From contig NZ_CALUAA010000012.1 of the NCBI RefSeq assembly GCF_943913915.1, positions 1 to 42,987 of the forward strand: a stretch of 42,987 nucleotides of DNA. Direction: 5' to 3'. The notes under the pieces were generated by a model. It saw only the letters and a program-made list of their open reading frames with translations, did no database searches and was not told the DNA's origin. This document shows positions 5,970 through 13,904 of this stretch, one piece after another; positions within the stretch are counted from its first letter, which is position 1, and each line of letters opens with the position of its first letter. This DNA comes from an uncultured Peptoniphilus sp. GTDB taxonomy: Bacteria; Bacillota; Clostridia; Tissierellales; Peptoniphilaceae. The translations under genes and the position numbers were made by a program.

Positions 5970-8609
5970 ATGAACCAGAATACTATCTTAATTATCGACG
6001 GGAGCAGTTTGTTTTTTCGCGCTTTTTACGCGCTCCCTCTTTTAAAAACGAAACGGGGCCTCTACACCAATGCGGTGTACGGTTTCGTTTCCATGATGGA
6101 AAATGCCATCGAGCAAATCGATCCGGATCATTTGTTAGTGTGCTTCGATCAAAAGGGCAGAACTTTCAGGCATGAACTTTATAGCGATTACAAGGGCACG
6201 CGACAAAAGACGCCGACAGAACTTGATCAGCAGTGGCCCTATCTGATGGAAATTTTAAAGAGTATGAAGATCAAAACCGTGGATTCGCCGGAATATGAAG
6301 CCGACGATTTGGCGGGCACGGTGGCGTCTCTTGCAAAGGATGAAGGTCAAAAGGTCTATCTATTAACAGGAGACAGAGATTATCTTCAGCTCGTGGATGA
6401 GAATGTGTTCGCCCTGATGACGAAAAAGGGGATCACCAATCTGGAAGTTTATGATGTAGACCGCATTAAAAAAGAATACGAGCTCACCCCCGAACAGCTC
6501 ATCGACTTAAAGGGGCTAATGGGCGACAGCAGCGACAATATTCCGGGCGTTCCGGGTATCGGCGAAAAGACGGGGATTAAGCTCTTAAAAGACTTCCATT
6601 CCCTGGAAGGTGTATACGATCATATTGACGATGTAAGCGGCAAGAAGCGGAAAGAAAATCTCATTGAATTTCAGCAACAGGCATTTCTCAGTAAGAAACT
6701 CGGGGAGATTATCACGGATATGCCCCTGGATTTCGAATTGGAAGATTTAAAACGTGAGCCCTACGATTTAGACAGCCTTCGGGAACTTTATTCCAAATAC
6801 GAATTTTTCACCCTCTTAAAGCGCCTTCCCGGGGAAGAAGGGGAAGTGGAGGAGACAAAAGTCGAAAGCCTAAAGCTTACTTCTATGAAAGAGGCCTTAA
6901 GCTCTGTAGTGGGGAGAGACAAGGTGATGGTGTACATCGTCACCGATGAAAAGCCCTATCGCGGCGGAAAGATTCTCTACCTTCTTCTTTCGGATTTGGA
7001 AAAGGGGTATATTGTAAAAGAACCGTCTGATGAAGATTTCATGGCCATGAAAGAGCTCCTGGAAGATGAAAAAGTAAGCATTTGCGGAATCGATTTAAAA
7101 GAGCTCTTCCTCTTCGCCTTCCAAGCCGGCATGGACATCACAAGTGTGGATTTTGACAGTGCCATCGCCGAATATTTACTGGATCCTGCAAAATCCAATT
7201 ATTCGCCATCCCATTTAATCGGCTTATATGAAAATTACACGGTGGTAGCGCCGGAGGAATTTTTAGGAAAAGGCAAGAAGAAAAAATCGCCTCTTGAAAT
7301 GGAAGAAGAGATGATAAAGTATCTCTCCGAAATCCACACTTATCTTCCTAAAGTTATGGAGTCGCAAAAGAAAAAGCTTGAGGATCTGCAGATGTGGGAT
7401 CTCTTCTCTACCATCGAAATGCCCTTGGTGGAAACTTTGGCTTCCATGGAATTTGAAGGTATGACCTGTGATATCGCCGTGCTCGAGGACATCGGAGAAA
7501 ATTTAACCGTAGAAATCGACGGTTTGGAGAAAAAGATTTATGAACTGGCAGGAAGGGAATTTAATATTAATTCCCCGAAACAGCTTTCGGAGGTTTTATT
7601 CGAAGATTTAGAGCTTAAGCCTATTAAAAAGACAAAAACCGGTTACAGTACTAATCAGGAAGTGCTTGAGAAGCTGGCAGACGATCACGACATCATAAAT
7701 TTAATTTTGGATTATCGTCAGCTCAGTAAAATTCAGTCCACTTATGTGGAAGGGTTAAAAGCTGAGATCACAGAGGACGGTAAAATCCACTCTACTTTCC
7801 AACAGACGGTAACGGCGACAGGGCGGATTTCGTCGACGGAGCCCAACCTGCAAAATATTCCCATTAAAACGGAGATAGGTCGCTCCATTCGAAAAGCTTT
7901 TGTTGCAGAAGACGATCATATTTTAATCGATGCCGACTATTCTCAAATCGAGCTTAGAATTTTGGCTCATGTCTCAAAAGACGAAGTCATGCAGGCGGCT
8001 TTTAACGAGGGCGCCGATATTCACACCACCACCGCCTCTCAAGTGTTCCACGTGGACAGCAGCGATGTTACGAAGCTTATGAGGTCCCGTGCCAAAGCGG
8101 TAAATTTCGGTATTGTCTACGGTATCAGCGATTACGGTCTGTCTCAGGATTTAAATATTTCGAGAAAAGAGGCCAAGGAATATATCGACAATTATCTTCA
8201 CAAATTCAGCGGCGTCCATGAGTTTATGGAAGAAATTGTAGAGACGGGGAAAGAACAAGGCTATGTGGAAACTCTCTTCCATCGCAGACGTTATATTCCG
8301 GAGCTTTCCGCAAAGAATTTTAGCGTACGTTCCTTCGGCGAGCGTATCGCCCTTAATATGCCCATTCAAGGGACGGCGGCGGATATGATAAAAAAAGCCA
8401 TGGTAGAAGTTTACGGAAAACTGAAGGAAAAACACCTGAAGTCCAAACTTTTACTTCAAGTTCACGACGAACTCATCGTGGAAGCGCCGGCGGATGAAGC
8501 GGAAAGTGTAAAACAGCTTTTAGTGGAAACCATGGAAGCGGCACTGCCTCTTTCCATACCGGTAAAAGTAGATGTAGAAACAGGAGAAAATTGGTATGAG
8601 TCAAAATAA
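5970..8609 (+). CDS. polA: DNA polymerase I
   Basis: DNA polymerase I of 879 residues, used in Okazaki fragment maturation and excision repair. The N-terminal 5'-3' nuclease domain (about 1-290) shows the IDGSSLFFRAFYAL start, the YEADDLAG acidic cluster, and the helix-hairpin-helix GIPGVPGIGEKT type segment. The middle domain (about 300-470) has the exonuclease fold position but lacks the DxE metal ligands, so proofreading is predicted to be absent, as in several Gram-positive family A enzymes. The polymerase domain carries motif A with DADYSQIELR (Asp654), motif B with RAKAVNFGIVYG, and motif C with VHDE (Asp833). GAGGAGG precedes the start. coaE overlaps the last 14 bases and a lipoprotein gene follows, forming a three-gene operon; polA-coaE pairing is common in Firmicutes. 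Confidence 0.97.
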   Translation: MNQNTILIIDGSSLFFRAFYALPLLKTKRGLYTNAVYGFVSMMENAIEQIDPDHLLVCFDQKGRTFRHELYSDYKGTRQKTPTELDQQWPYLMEILKSMKIKTVDSPEYEADDLAGTVASLAKDEGQKVYLLTGDRDYLQLVDENVFALMTKKGITNLEVYDVDRIKKEYELTPEQLIDLKGLMGDSSDNIPGVPGIGEKTGIKLLKDFHSLEGVYDHIDDVSGKKRKENLIEFQQQAFLSKKLGEIITDMPLDFELEDLKREPYDLDSLRELYSKYEFFTLLKRLPGEEGEVEETKVESLKLTSMKEALSSVVGRDKVMVYIVTDEKPYRGGKILYLLLSDLEKGYIVKEPSDEDFMAMKELLEDEKVSICGIDLKELFLFAFQAGMDITSVDFDSAIAEYLLDPAKSNYSPSHLIGLYENYTVVAPEEFLGKGKKKKSPLEMEEEMIKYLSEIHTYLPKVMESQKKKLEDLQMWDLFSTIEMPLVETLASMEFEGMTCDIAVLEDIGENLTVEIDGLEKKIYELAGREFNINSPKQLSEVLFEDLELKPIKKTKTGYSTNQEVLEKLADDHDIINLILDYRQLSKIQSTYVEGLKAEITEDGKIHSTFQQTVTATGRISSTEPNLQNIPIKTEIGRSIRKAFVAEDDHILIDADYSQIELRILAHVSKDEVMQAAFNEGADIHTTTASQVFHVDSSDVTKLMRSRAKAVNFGIVYGISDYGLSQDLNISRKEAKEYIDNYLHKFSGVHEFMEEIVETGKEQGYVETLFHRRRYIPELSAKNFSVRSFGERIALNMPIQGTAADMIKKAMVEVYGKLKEKHLKSKLLLQVHDELIVEAPADEAESVKQLLVETMEAALPLSIPVKVDVETGENWYESK

Positions 8610-9207
8610 AATTGCAATTACAGGAACCATCGGATCGGGGAAAAGCGCCCTTTCCGCCTATTTGTCAGGCTGGGACTATATGGTGATCGATGCCGATGAA
8701 GTGGGGCGCTTTTTAGTAGAGCCTGAGAGTGAACTCTTAAAAGAAATCGATAAAGCTTTCCCGGAAAGTATTCTCGCAGAGGACGGAAGCTTAAACCGGG
8801 AAAAACTCGGAGAGATCATTTTTAACGACGACGAGAAGCGTGAAAAGCTGAACAGCATCATGCATCCGGCCATCTCAAAGTATATTTTGAAGATTATTGA
8901 GGGCCGGAAGGGAACGATCTTTTTCGAAGTACCTTTGCTTTTTGAAAACCGAAAAGAACTTGAAAATGAAGGCCTCACCTTCGACGAAGTGTGGCTCGTC
9001 GATGCAGACGATGCTGTCCGCATTGAGCGTTTAATGGCGAGAGATAAAATAAGCGAAGAGTATGCGAAGCAAAAAATTGCGAGCCAAATGCCGGCAGAAG
9101 AGAAGCGGGCGCTGGCCGATAAAGTTTTTGAAAATTCAGGAGATTTAATGTCCCTTTACAATCAAGTGGATAAGGCACTCGAGGAGATGCGCGGTGAAGA
9201 AATTTAA
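8596..9207 (+). CDS. coaE: Dephospho-CoA kinase
   Basis: Catalyses the last step of coenzyme A synthesis, phosphorylating the 3' hydroxyl of dephospho-CoA with ATP. The 203-residue protein starts with a P-loop (GTIGSGKSAL, residues 9-18), followed by the YMVIDADEVGR segment that binds the acceptor and the EVPLLFENR segment of the lid region. The length is normal for the family. The ATG lies inside the end of polA with an overlap of 14 bases, and the next gene overlaps its own end by 14 bases, so translation is probably coupled along the operon. Confidence 0.95.
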   Translation: MSQNKIAITGTIGSGKSALSAYLSGWDYMVIDADEVGRFLVEPESELLKEIDKAFPESILAEDGSLNREKLGEIIFNDDEKREKLNSIMHPAISKYILKIIEGRKGTIFFEVPLLFENRKELENEGLTFDEVWLVDADDAVRIERLMARDKISEEYAKQKIASQMPAEEKRALADKVFENSGDLMSLYNQVDKALEEMRGEEI

Positions 9208-10885
9208 ACTTCTCGTCCTACTTCTCTCGGCTCTTTTCCTTTCATCTTGCGGAATCCTGCCGGGTTCCGGAAAAGTGATTGAGGAAGAAGGTGGGCAAAG
9301 AGAGGCGGACGGTGGAACCCTTACTGTGCCCCTTACTAACTTCGATACCTTAAATCCTCTGCTTACGAACAATAACTCATATTATCAACTGAGCAATTTA
9401 CTCTACGACCGTCTCTTTACCTATGAAGGGAGCGGGCGAATGGTGCCCTCACTGGTGGAACACGTTGAGACATCCGACGGCGGAAAGCGCGTCAGTCTGA
9501 CCATAAAAAAAGATATTTATTGGGAAGACGGTACGCCCCTTACGACGACGGATATTGCGAAGACTTTTGATGCGGTAAAAGCCTGCCCGGAGGGAACGAT
9601 TTATAAAGACGCCATGAGACGCATTATGGGTACTTCCAATATAGAGGGTGCTGCGCGGGCCATCGTCTTCGACGACCGAAATATCGATTTCGAATTCGAC
9701 AAAAGTTACGGAAATTACATGGAGCTTCTCTCTTTCCCCATCTTACCCGCTCATATTTACGGGGAAGAGGGTATGCTTGAAAAAGATAATTTTCAGGTAG
9801 TCGCTTCCGGTCCCTTTACTCTTAAAAAATGGGACAAGAACAAGCGCCTTTATCTTGAAAAAAATCAAAACTATTACGGGAGTTTGCCTTATATCGACGA
9901 AATCGTCGGCATAATCTTCTCAGATGACAAGGCCATTCAACAGGCCTATGATGCCGGGCAGGTGGACCTTTGCGCCATCGATGACTACACATGGGATCGC
10001 TACCGAAGCGATAAAAAAAGTACGGTTGAATCTTTTGAAACGCAAAACCTTGAGGTCCTTGCCATGAATACTGCGGATCCTCTCCTGCAGGATGTGGATC
10101 TTCGCCATGCCATCGATTACAGCGTCAATAAAGAGCGCATCATCGACAGCTTATATCTTTCTCAGGGAACCATGGCTACTTTTTTCGTCAATCCGAAACT
10201 TTCAAGCGGTCAGTTCACGCGAGAAGAATCTTATTTAAGTGTGGATACCGCCGTAGGCATTTTGGAAAAGGCGGGATACCTGGATGTAGACGGCGACGGA
10301 TACCGTGAAAACAAAGAGGGCGGGGCCATGGAACTGCGCATTCTTGCAAATCCCCTAAACCACCGCATGCATACCGAGGCGCAAATGATCGCCGAGGATT
10401 TAAAAAAAGTGGGACTGAAGGTTCGCTTAGAACCCCCCGGCGTGGAAAATAATGTGGAAAATAGTAATGAAGAAAAAGCAGGCGAGGAGCAAAGTACCCA
10501 GACAGGCGATGTAAGTTCTATGCTGAGAAGCGGGGGCTATCAAATGGCCGTTTTAGGCATGGATTTTTCCGCCGTAGCCGATTTGGACGCTGTTTTAGGC
10601 TCTTCCGGCAGCATGAACATCAGTCGTTACGGCAACGAGGAAGTAAACGAGCTTTTAAAGGATCTGAGAAAAGAACAGAATCCGGAGGAGCAGAAGCTTA
10701 TTGTCGATAAGATTTACAAAATCTTTCGTAGAGACGTGCCTTATGTCCCCATCGTCTTTAAACAGAATGTGCTTGTAAGCGGCCCGAAAGTAAAGGGATT
10801 GATGCGGCCCAATGCTTACGTCATTTATAACGGAATCGGCGATGTCTCCGTTTCAGGAGCTGCAAATGATAAAAATAAAAATTAG
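9194..10885 (+). CDS. Peptide-type ABC transporter substrate-binding lipoprotein
   Basis: Extracellular solute-binding protein of family 5 (oligopeptide/nickel type), 563 residues. The N-terminus is a lipoprotein signal peptide with the lipobox LSSCG (Cys about residue 19), so it is anchored to the outer face of the membrane. The family signature appears in the YLEKNQNYYG and DIAKTFDAVKA regions and the DLRHAIDYSVNKERI segment. A stretch near 415-440 is glutamate- and asparagine-rich and looks like a species-specific loop. It begins with GTG inside coaE. No permease or ATPase genes are nearby, so it must work with transport components encoded elsewhere or act as a stand-alone peptide sensor. 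The ligand is unknown. Confidence 0.9.
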   Translation: MKKFKLLVLLLSALFLSSCGILPGSGKVIEEEGGQREADGGTLTVPLTNFDTLNPLLTNNNSYYQLSNLLYDRLFTYEGSGRMVPSLVEHVETSDGGKRVSLTIKKDIYWEDGTPLTTTDIAKTFDAVKACPEGTIYKDAMRRIMGTSNIEGAARAIVFDDRNIDFEFDKSYGNYMELLSFPILPAHIYGEEGMLEKDNFQVVASGPFTLKKWDKNKRLYLEKNQNYYGSLPYIDEIVGIIFSDDKAIQQAYDAGQVDLCAIDDYTWDRYRSDKKSTVESFETQNLEVLAMNTADPLLQDVDLRHAIDYSVNKERIIDSLYLSQGTMATFFVNPKLSSGQFTREESYLSVDTAVGILEKAGYLDVDGDGYRENKEGGAMELRILANPLNHRMHTEAQMIAEDLKKVGLKVRLEPPGVENNVENSNEEKAGEEQSTQTGDVSSMLRSGGYQMAVLGMDFSAVADLDAVLGSSGSMNISRYGNEEVNELLKDLRKEQNPEEQKLIVDKIYKIFRRDVPYVPIVFKQNVLVSGPKVKGLMRPNAYVIYNGIGDVSVSGAANDKNKN

Positions 10886-10937
10886 GGGGAATCTGAAAAG
10901 GTTCCTCTTTTACATTTAATGAAAATCATGTATAATA

Positions 10938-10966
10938 AAACTCTCCTTAAAACGAAGGAGTTTTTA
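10938..10966 (+). terminator. Candidate terminator of the polA-coaE-lipoprotein operon
   Basis: AAACTC(TC)CTT pairs with AAGGAGTTT with a two-base bulge and is followed by T residues. It lies 53 bases after the lipoprotein stop codon. A weaker stem just behind that stop (about 10884-10910) could contribute. Confidence 0.55.
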
Positions 10967-10984
10967 AAAGAAGTAAAAAAACAT

Positions 10985-11013
10985 TTTACAAACTCTTCAC
11001 TTTATGGTAATAT
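10985..11013 (+). promoter_or_regulatory. Promoter of tRNA-Leu(GAG)
   Basis: TTTACA at 10985-10990 and TAATAT at 11008-11013 are separated by 17 bases. The mature tRNA starts 14 bases after the -10 element. Confidence 0.6.
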
Positions 11014-11026
11014 TAATAATTGTTGA

Positions 11027-11113
11027 GCGGAGATGCTGGAATCGGCAGACAGGCATGTTTGAGGGGCATGTGTGAGTCATCACGTGAGGGTTCAAGTCCC
11101 TTTCTCCGCACCA
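11027..11113 (+). tRNA. tRNA-Leu, anticodon GAG
   Basis: The acceptor stem GCGGAGA pairs with TCTCCGC and the CCA is encoded. The T arm is GAGGG-TTCAAGT-CCCTT (one G-U pair). The anticodon stem CATGT/GCATG holds the loop TTGAGGG, giving anticodon GAG at 11061-11063. The long variable arm (around 11071-11085) is as expected for leucine tRNAs. It reads CUC and CUU codons. A terminator follows directly. Confidence 0.93.
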
Positions 11114-11120
11114 AATTAAG

Positions 11121-11144
11121 CCGTACCGAAAGGTGCGGTTTTTT
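11121..11144 (+). terminator. Terminator of tRNA-Leu(GAG)
   Basis: CCGTACC and GGTGCGG form a seven-base stem with a GAAA loop, followed by six T residues. It is nearly the same as the terminator behind the second tRNA-Leu. Confidence 0.85.
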
Positions 11145-11216
11145 GTTGCCTAAAAACTTCGCGCTTTACATCATGTTAACCGGCTATGCAACTATAATGA
11201 GTAGGAGCAGGTGGAA

Positions 11217-11986
11217 ATGTTAAAATCTGCTATTTACGGCCTTGCTGTCGGCGACGCTTTAGGCGTTCCATACGAATTTATAGAGCGAGGAAGTTTTATT
11301 TGCGATTCTATGACAGGTTACGGTACGTGGAATAAAGCGCCGGGAACCTGGTCCGACGATACGAGCATGACCCTTGCGACATTAGATTCTCTAAAAGAAA
11401 AAGGCCGCGTGGACTGCGAAGATATGAGAGAAAGATTTTGCAGCTGGCTTTATGAGGATGCGTACACCGCAGAAAATGAAACTTTTGATGTCGGTACGAC
11501 GACCCGTATGGCCCTTCAGAGCGGCGAAGGTTTATTCGATTATTTTTCAAACGGAAACGGATCCTTAATGCGCATCTTACCTCTGGTTTTTTTGATGTGA
11601 CTGACGAGGAAATAAAGAAAGTATCCGCCATAACCCACGGTCATGAGCTTTCCATGAATGCTTGTGTAGAATATGTTCACTTGGCGCGACATTTGATCAA
11701 AGGAAAAGAAATCAAGGAAGAAGAGATTCGAAATAAGCCCATGGAAGAAATCGAGTCCTCGGGCTTCGTACGCCACACTCTGGAGGCATCGATCTGGTGT
11801 TTGCTTAATACAAGCTCATATAGCGAGGCCGTCTTAACAGCTGTGAACCTCGGCGACGATACAGATACCACCGATGCCGTTACAGGAGGATTGGCGGGCA
11901 TTTTATATGGCTATAAGGCTATACCGAGAGGGTGGATCGCTACGTTAAAAAACAAGGAATGTATCAATTCGATACTAAACAAATAA
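11217..11986 (+). pseudogene. ADP-ribosylglycohydrolase family gene split by a frameshift in a run of seven T
   Basis: DraG-like ADP-ribosylglycohydrolases remove ADP-ribose from proteins or related substrates with two Mg2+ ions. The first frame (ATG 11217, chosen because AGGAG lies nine bases upstream) encodes GLAVGDALGVPYEF and the metal-binding WSDDTSM motif, and reaches NGNGSLMRILPL before stopping at 11598-11600. The second frame resumes with TDEEIKKVSAITHGHE and carries the other metal motif, LGDDTDTTDAV, with GGLAG. Joined, they give about 256 residues, a normal family length, with all expected motifs. The break falls at seven T residues (11587-11593); adding one T restores the frame. 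It could be a true mutation, phase variation, slippage, or a sequencing error. The gene sits alone between two tRNA-Leu genes. Confidence 0.85.
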
Positions 11987-12075
11987 TAATTTGTAGCAAT
12001 TCCGGGGCCTCGAGGTTATGAGAAAAGAGCGCGAAAAAATATCGTGCTCTTAATTTCCTTCGTTTACATTATTCA

Positions 12076-12104
12076 TTTACTTGAATTTTACTTTGTGCTA
12101 TAAT
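12076..12104 (+). promoter_or_regulatory. Promoter of tRNA-Leu(CAG)
   Basis: TTTACT at 12076-12081, a 17-base spacer, and TATAAT at 12099-12104 preceded by the extended TGC element. The tRNA starts 16 bases later. Confidence 0.7.
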
Positions 12105-12120
12105 TATTTAGTAATGATTT

Positions 12121-12207
12121 GCGGGAATGCTGGAATTGGCAGACAGGCAAGATTCAGGATCTTGTGTGATTCGTCACGTGAGGGTTCAAGTCCCTTTTCC
12201 CGCACCA
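12121..12207 (+). tRNA. tRNA-Leu, anticodon CAG
   Basis: The acceptor stem GCGGGAA pairs with TTCCCGC and CCA is encoded. The anticodon stem CAAGA/TCTTG holds the loop TTCAGGA, giving anticodon CAG at 12155-12157, which reads CUG. The D arm, variable arm and T arm are nearly the same as in the tRNA-Leu(GAG) about 1.1 kb upstream, which suggests a duplication followed by anticodon change. Confidence 0.93.
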
Positions 12208-12212
12208 ACTAA

Positions 12213-12239
12213 ACCGTGCCGAGAGGTGCGGTTTTTTTG
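12213..12239 (+). terminator. Terminator of tRNA-Leu(CAG)
   Basis: ACCGTGCC and GGTGCGGT form a stem with a GAGA loop, followed by a run of T. Confidence 0.85.
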
Positions 12240-12283
12240 TATCTGAAATTGCAGTAAAGGGTATAATTTCAGCAGGTGATAGT

Positions 12284-13528
12284 ATGAATCATGTAATAAA
12301 ACGAATGACAGCATTGGCAGATAAGGATAGTTTGGAACTGATTCCCTGCGCCCCTTCGGCTGTAAGTTTAGCGGCTGCAAAGATTCGCGGAATCCCCGTC
12401 GTCCTATATGGCTTTGACGAGAGTTGTCACGGCGGTGCTCTTGGAATTTTTGAAGGGAAGGCGCTTTTGAAAGGTTTCCAAATTGCAGAGAAAGCGGCGG
12501 TGCCTCTTATCGGTCTCGTGGCATCGGCGGGGGCTGACCTTTTAGATAGCCAAGGTTCCTTGTTTGCTGCTGCAAAAGTATTTCAGGCGTGTCATAATCT
12601 TATCGTTCCTCATCTGTTTTTATCTTACGGAACGTGCATCGGGGCAAGTGGTTATTTATCCTCCTTGGCGGATTTTACCCTCGCCGTGAAAGATACATCT
12701 TATTTTTGTTTGACGGGACCTAAAATTGTAAAGGCCTCTGTTTTTGAAAATTCCTCTTTAAAGGATCTGGGGGACAGCGCTCATTTTGCCTCTATAGGCG
12801 GCTGTCATATTTTGTCTGATTCAATAGAGGGGATGGAAGAGGCGACAAGAAAGCTGCTCCGGTATCTTAAACGGAAGCTGCGACGGATAGAAGCTCCTGT
12901 AACTTATCTCTCAGACAAAGAATCTTTTTCTATGGTGGAGGTCATCGAGAGTGTTATGGACGGAAATTCTTCTATAGAACTTTGGAAATCATGGGCTCCC
13001 AATGCTATGACACTATTTGCTTATGTGACGGGGCATCGTGTGGCCGTTATGGCCAATAACCCGGATTGTGCGGGAGGCGTCATCGATTCAGAAGGCGCTA
13101 AGAAAATGGCGTCGTTCTATAAATTATGTAGTAGATTTCATCTACCGGTGGTGAGTCTCGTGGATACGCCGGGATTTTTACCGGGAACGCAGTCGGAGAG
13201 GGAAGGCGTACTCACCTCCGGCGGCGAGTTACTCAAAGCGTACATGAATCACCGCGGCCCCAAGGTAACGGTGGCTGTGGGAAAGGTGCTGGGCGGAGCG
13301 TATATGGCGATGGGTTCACCTGCTATGGGCGGAAAGGCCTATGGGGCATTCCCCGAAGCTGAAATCGGTGTGATGGCGCCTGCTTTTGAAGCGGAAATAT
13401 TAGATGTGAGGAGAACGAAAATCGGCGAGGCATCCTTATCCTCTTATGCGGCAAAGAACAGGGGAATTGTTAACGAGATTATTCTTCCTCCGCAACTGCG
13501 GTCCTATATAAGGAGGAAAATTTTATGA
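12284..13528 (+). CDS. Compact acyl-CoA carboxyltransferase subunit
   Basis: Carboxyltransferase-domain protein of 414 residues, about 100 shorter than PccB, MmdA or YngE. It belongs to the crotonase fold group that moves a carboxyl group between biotin and an acyl-CoA. The N-terminal arm is compressed to about 25 residues. The first half keeps only a weak oxyanion region (GTCIGASGY where GPCAGGAVY is usual). The second half is well conserved, with NNPDCAGGVIDSEGAKK, LVDTPGFLPGTQSE and KVLGGAYMAMGSPAMG. A stand-alone biotinyl protein overlaps its last four bases (ATGA), so the two form a unit. The start has AGGTGA five bases upstream. No biotin carboxylase, decarboxylase membrane subunit or biotin ligase lies in the window. 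It may be part of an acyl-CoA carboxylase or of a Na+-pumping decarboxylase encoded in pieces; the substrate is unknown. Confidence 0.85.
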   Translation: MNHVIKRMTALADKDSLELIPCAPSAVSLAAAKIRGIPVVLYGFDESCHGGALGIFEGKALLKGFQIAEKAAVPLIGLVASAGADLLDSQGSLFAAAKVFQACHNLIVPHLFLSYGTCIGASGYLSSLADFTLAVKDTSYFCLTGPKIVKASVFENSSLKDLGDSAHFASIGGCHILSDSIEGMEEATRKLLRYLKRKLRRIEAPVTYLSDKESFSMVEVIESVMDGNSSIELWKSWAPNAMTLFAYVTGHRVAVMANNPDCAGGVIDSEGAKKMASFYKLCSRFHLPVVSLVDTPGFLPGTQSEREGVLTSGGELLKAYMNHRGPKVTVAVGKVLGGAYMAMGSPAMGGKAYGAFPEAEIGVMAPAFEAEILDVRRTKIGEASLSSYAAKNRGIVNEIILPPQLRSYIRRKIL

Positions 13529-13728
13529 ATTCTCCATTGCCGGGCCGCATCGAAAATGTCAACTGTAAAGACGGAGAGTGGGTAGAAACGGGGGATGTGG
13601 TTTTAATTCTCGAAAGTATGAAAATGACCATTCCGCTCCGGGCTGAAAAGAGAGGAAAAATCTTCTGCTTTGCAGAGGAAGAAGAGTTTGTACCCAGAGG
13701 GAAAAAGTTATTTATAATTGAAGATTAA
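13525..13728 (+). CDS. Stand-alone biotinyl (biotin/lipoyl attachment) domain protein
   Basis: A 67-residue protein that is only a biotinyl domain. Lys35 in ESMKMTIPL is the expected attachment site, on the hairpin between two beta halves (SPLPGRIENV and GKIFCFAEEE). The ESMKM-I-P form resembles the small YngHB-type biotin attachment proteins of Bacillus that accompany a carboxyltransferase, more than the EAMKM form of acetyl-CoA carboxylase BCCP. It lacks the long proline/alanine linker of BCCP. The start codon overlaps the carboxyltransferase stop, which indicates coupled translation and 1:1 use. It would carry CO2 on biotin to or from the upstream subunit. Confidence 0.9.
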   Translation: MNSPLPGRIENVNCKDGEWVETGDVVLILESMKMTIPLRAEKRGKIFCFAEEEEFVPRGKKLFIIED

Positions 13729-13747
13729 TTTGTTTTCAAAATGGCGG

Positions 13748-13792
13748 TAACACGGTTATTCCCCGCAAGTTCGGGAATAGTCGTGTTATTTT
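13748..13792 (+). terminator. Terminator of the carboxyltransferase operon
   Basis: A long stem (13748-13763 with 13773-13788, two G-U pairs) around a nine-base loop is followed by T residues. Confidence 0.8.
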
Positions 13793-13904
13793 ATAATGTA
13801 TAAACAGAATAAAATTTAAAATCCTAACCATTTCCTTCTTACATTTTTTCTAAATACTAGATTTTTAATACTGCTTTTGATAAGATAAATAAAGATGAAA
13901 GCTG

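Noticed and set aside
11020..11223. Short open frame across the tRNA-Leu(GAG) gene
   Set aside because: It is only the translation of a tRNA and its terminator; the tRNA fold accounts for the sequence.
12262..12267. TATAAT before the carboxyltransferase gene as its promoter
   Set aside because: It lies only 17 bases from the start codon, has no -35 partner, and a transcript from it would begin at or inside the ribosome site.
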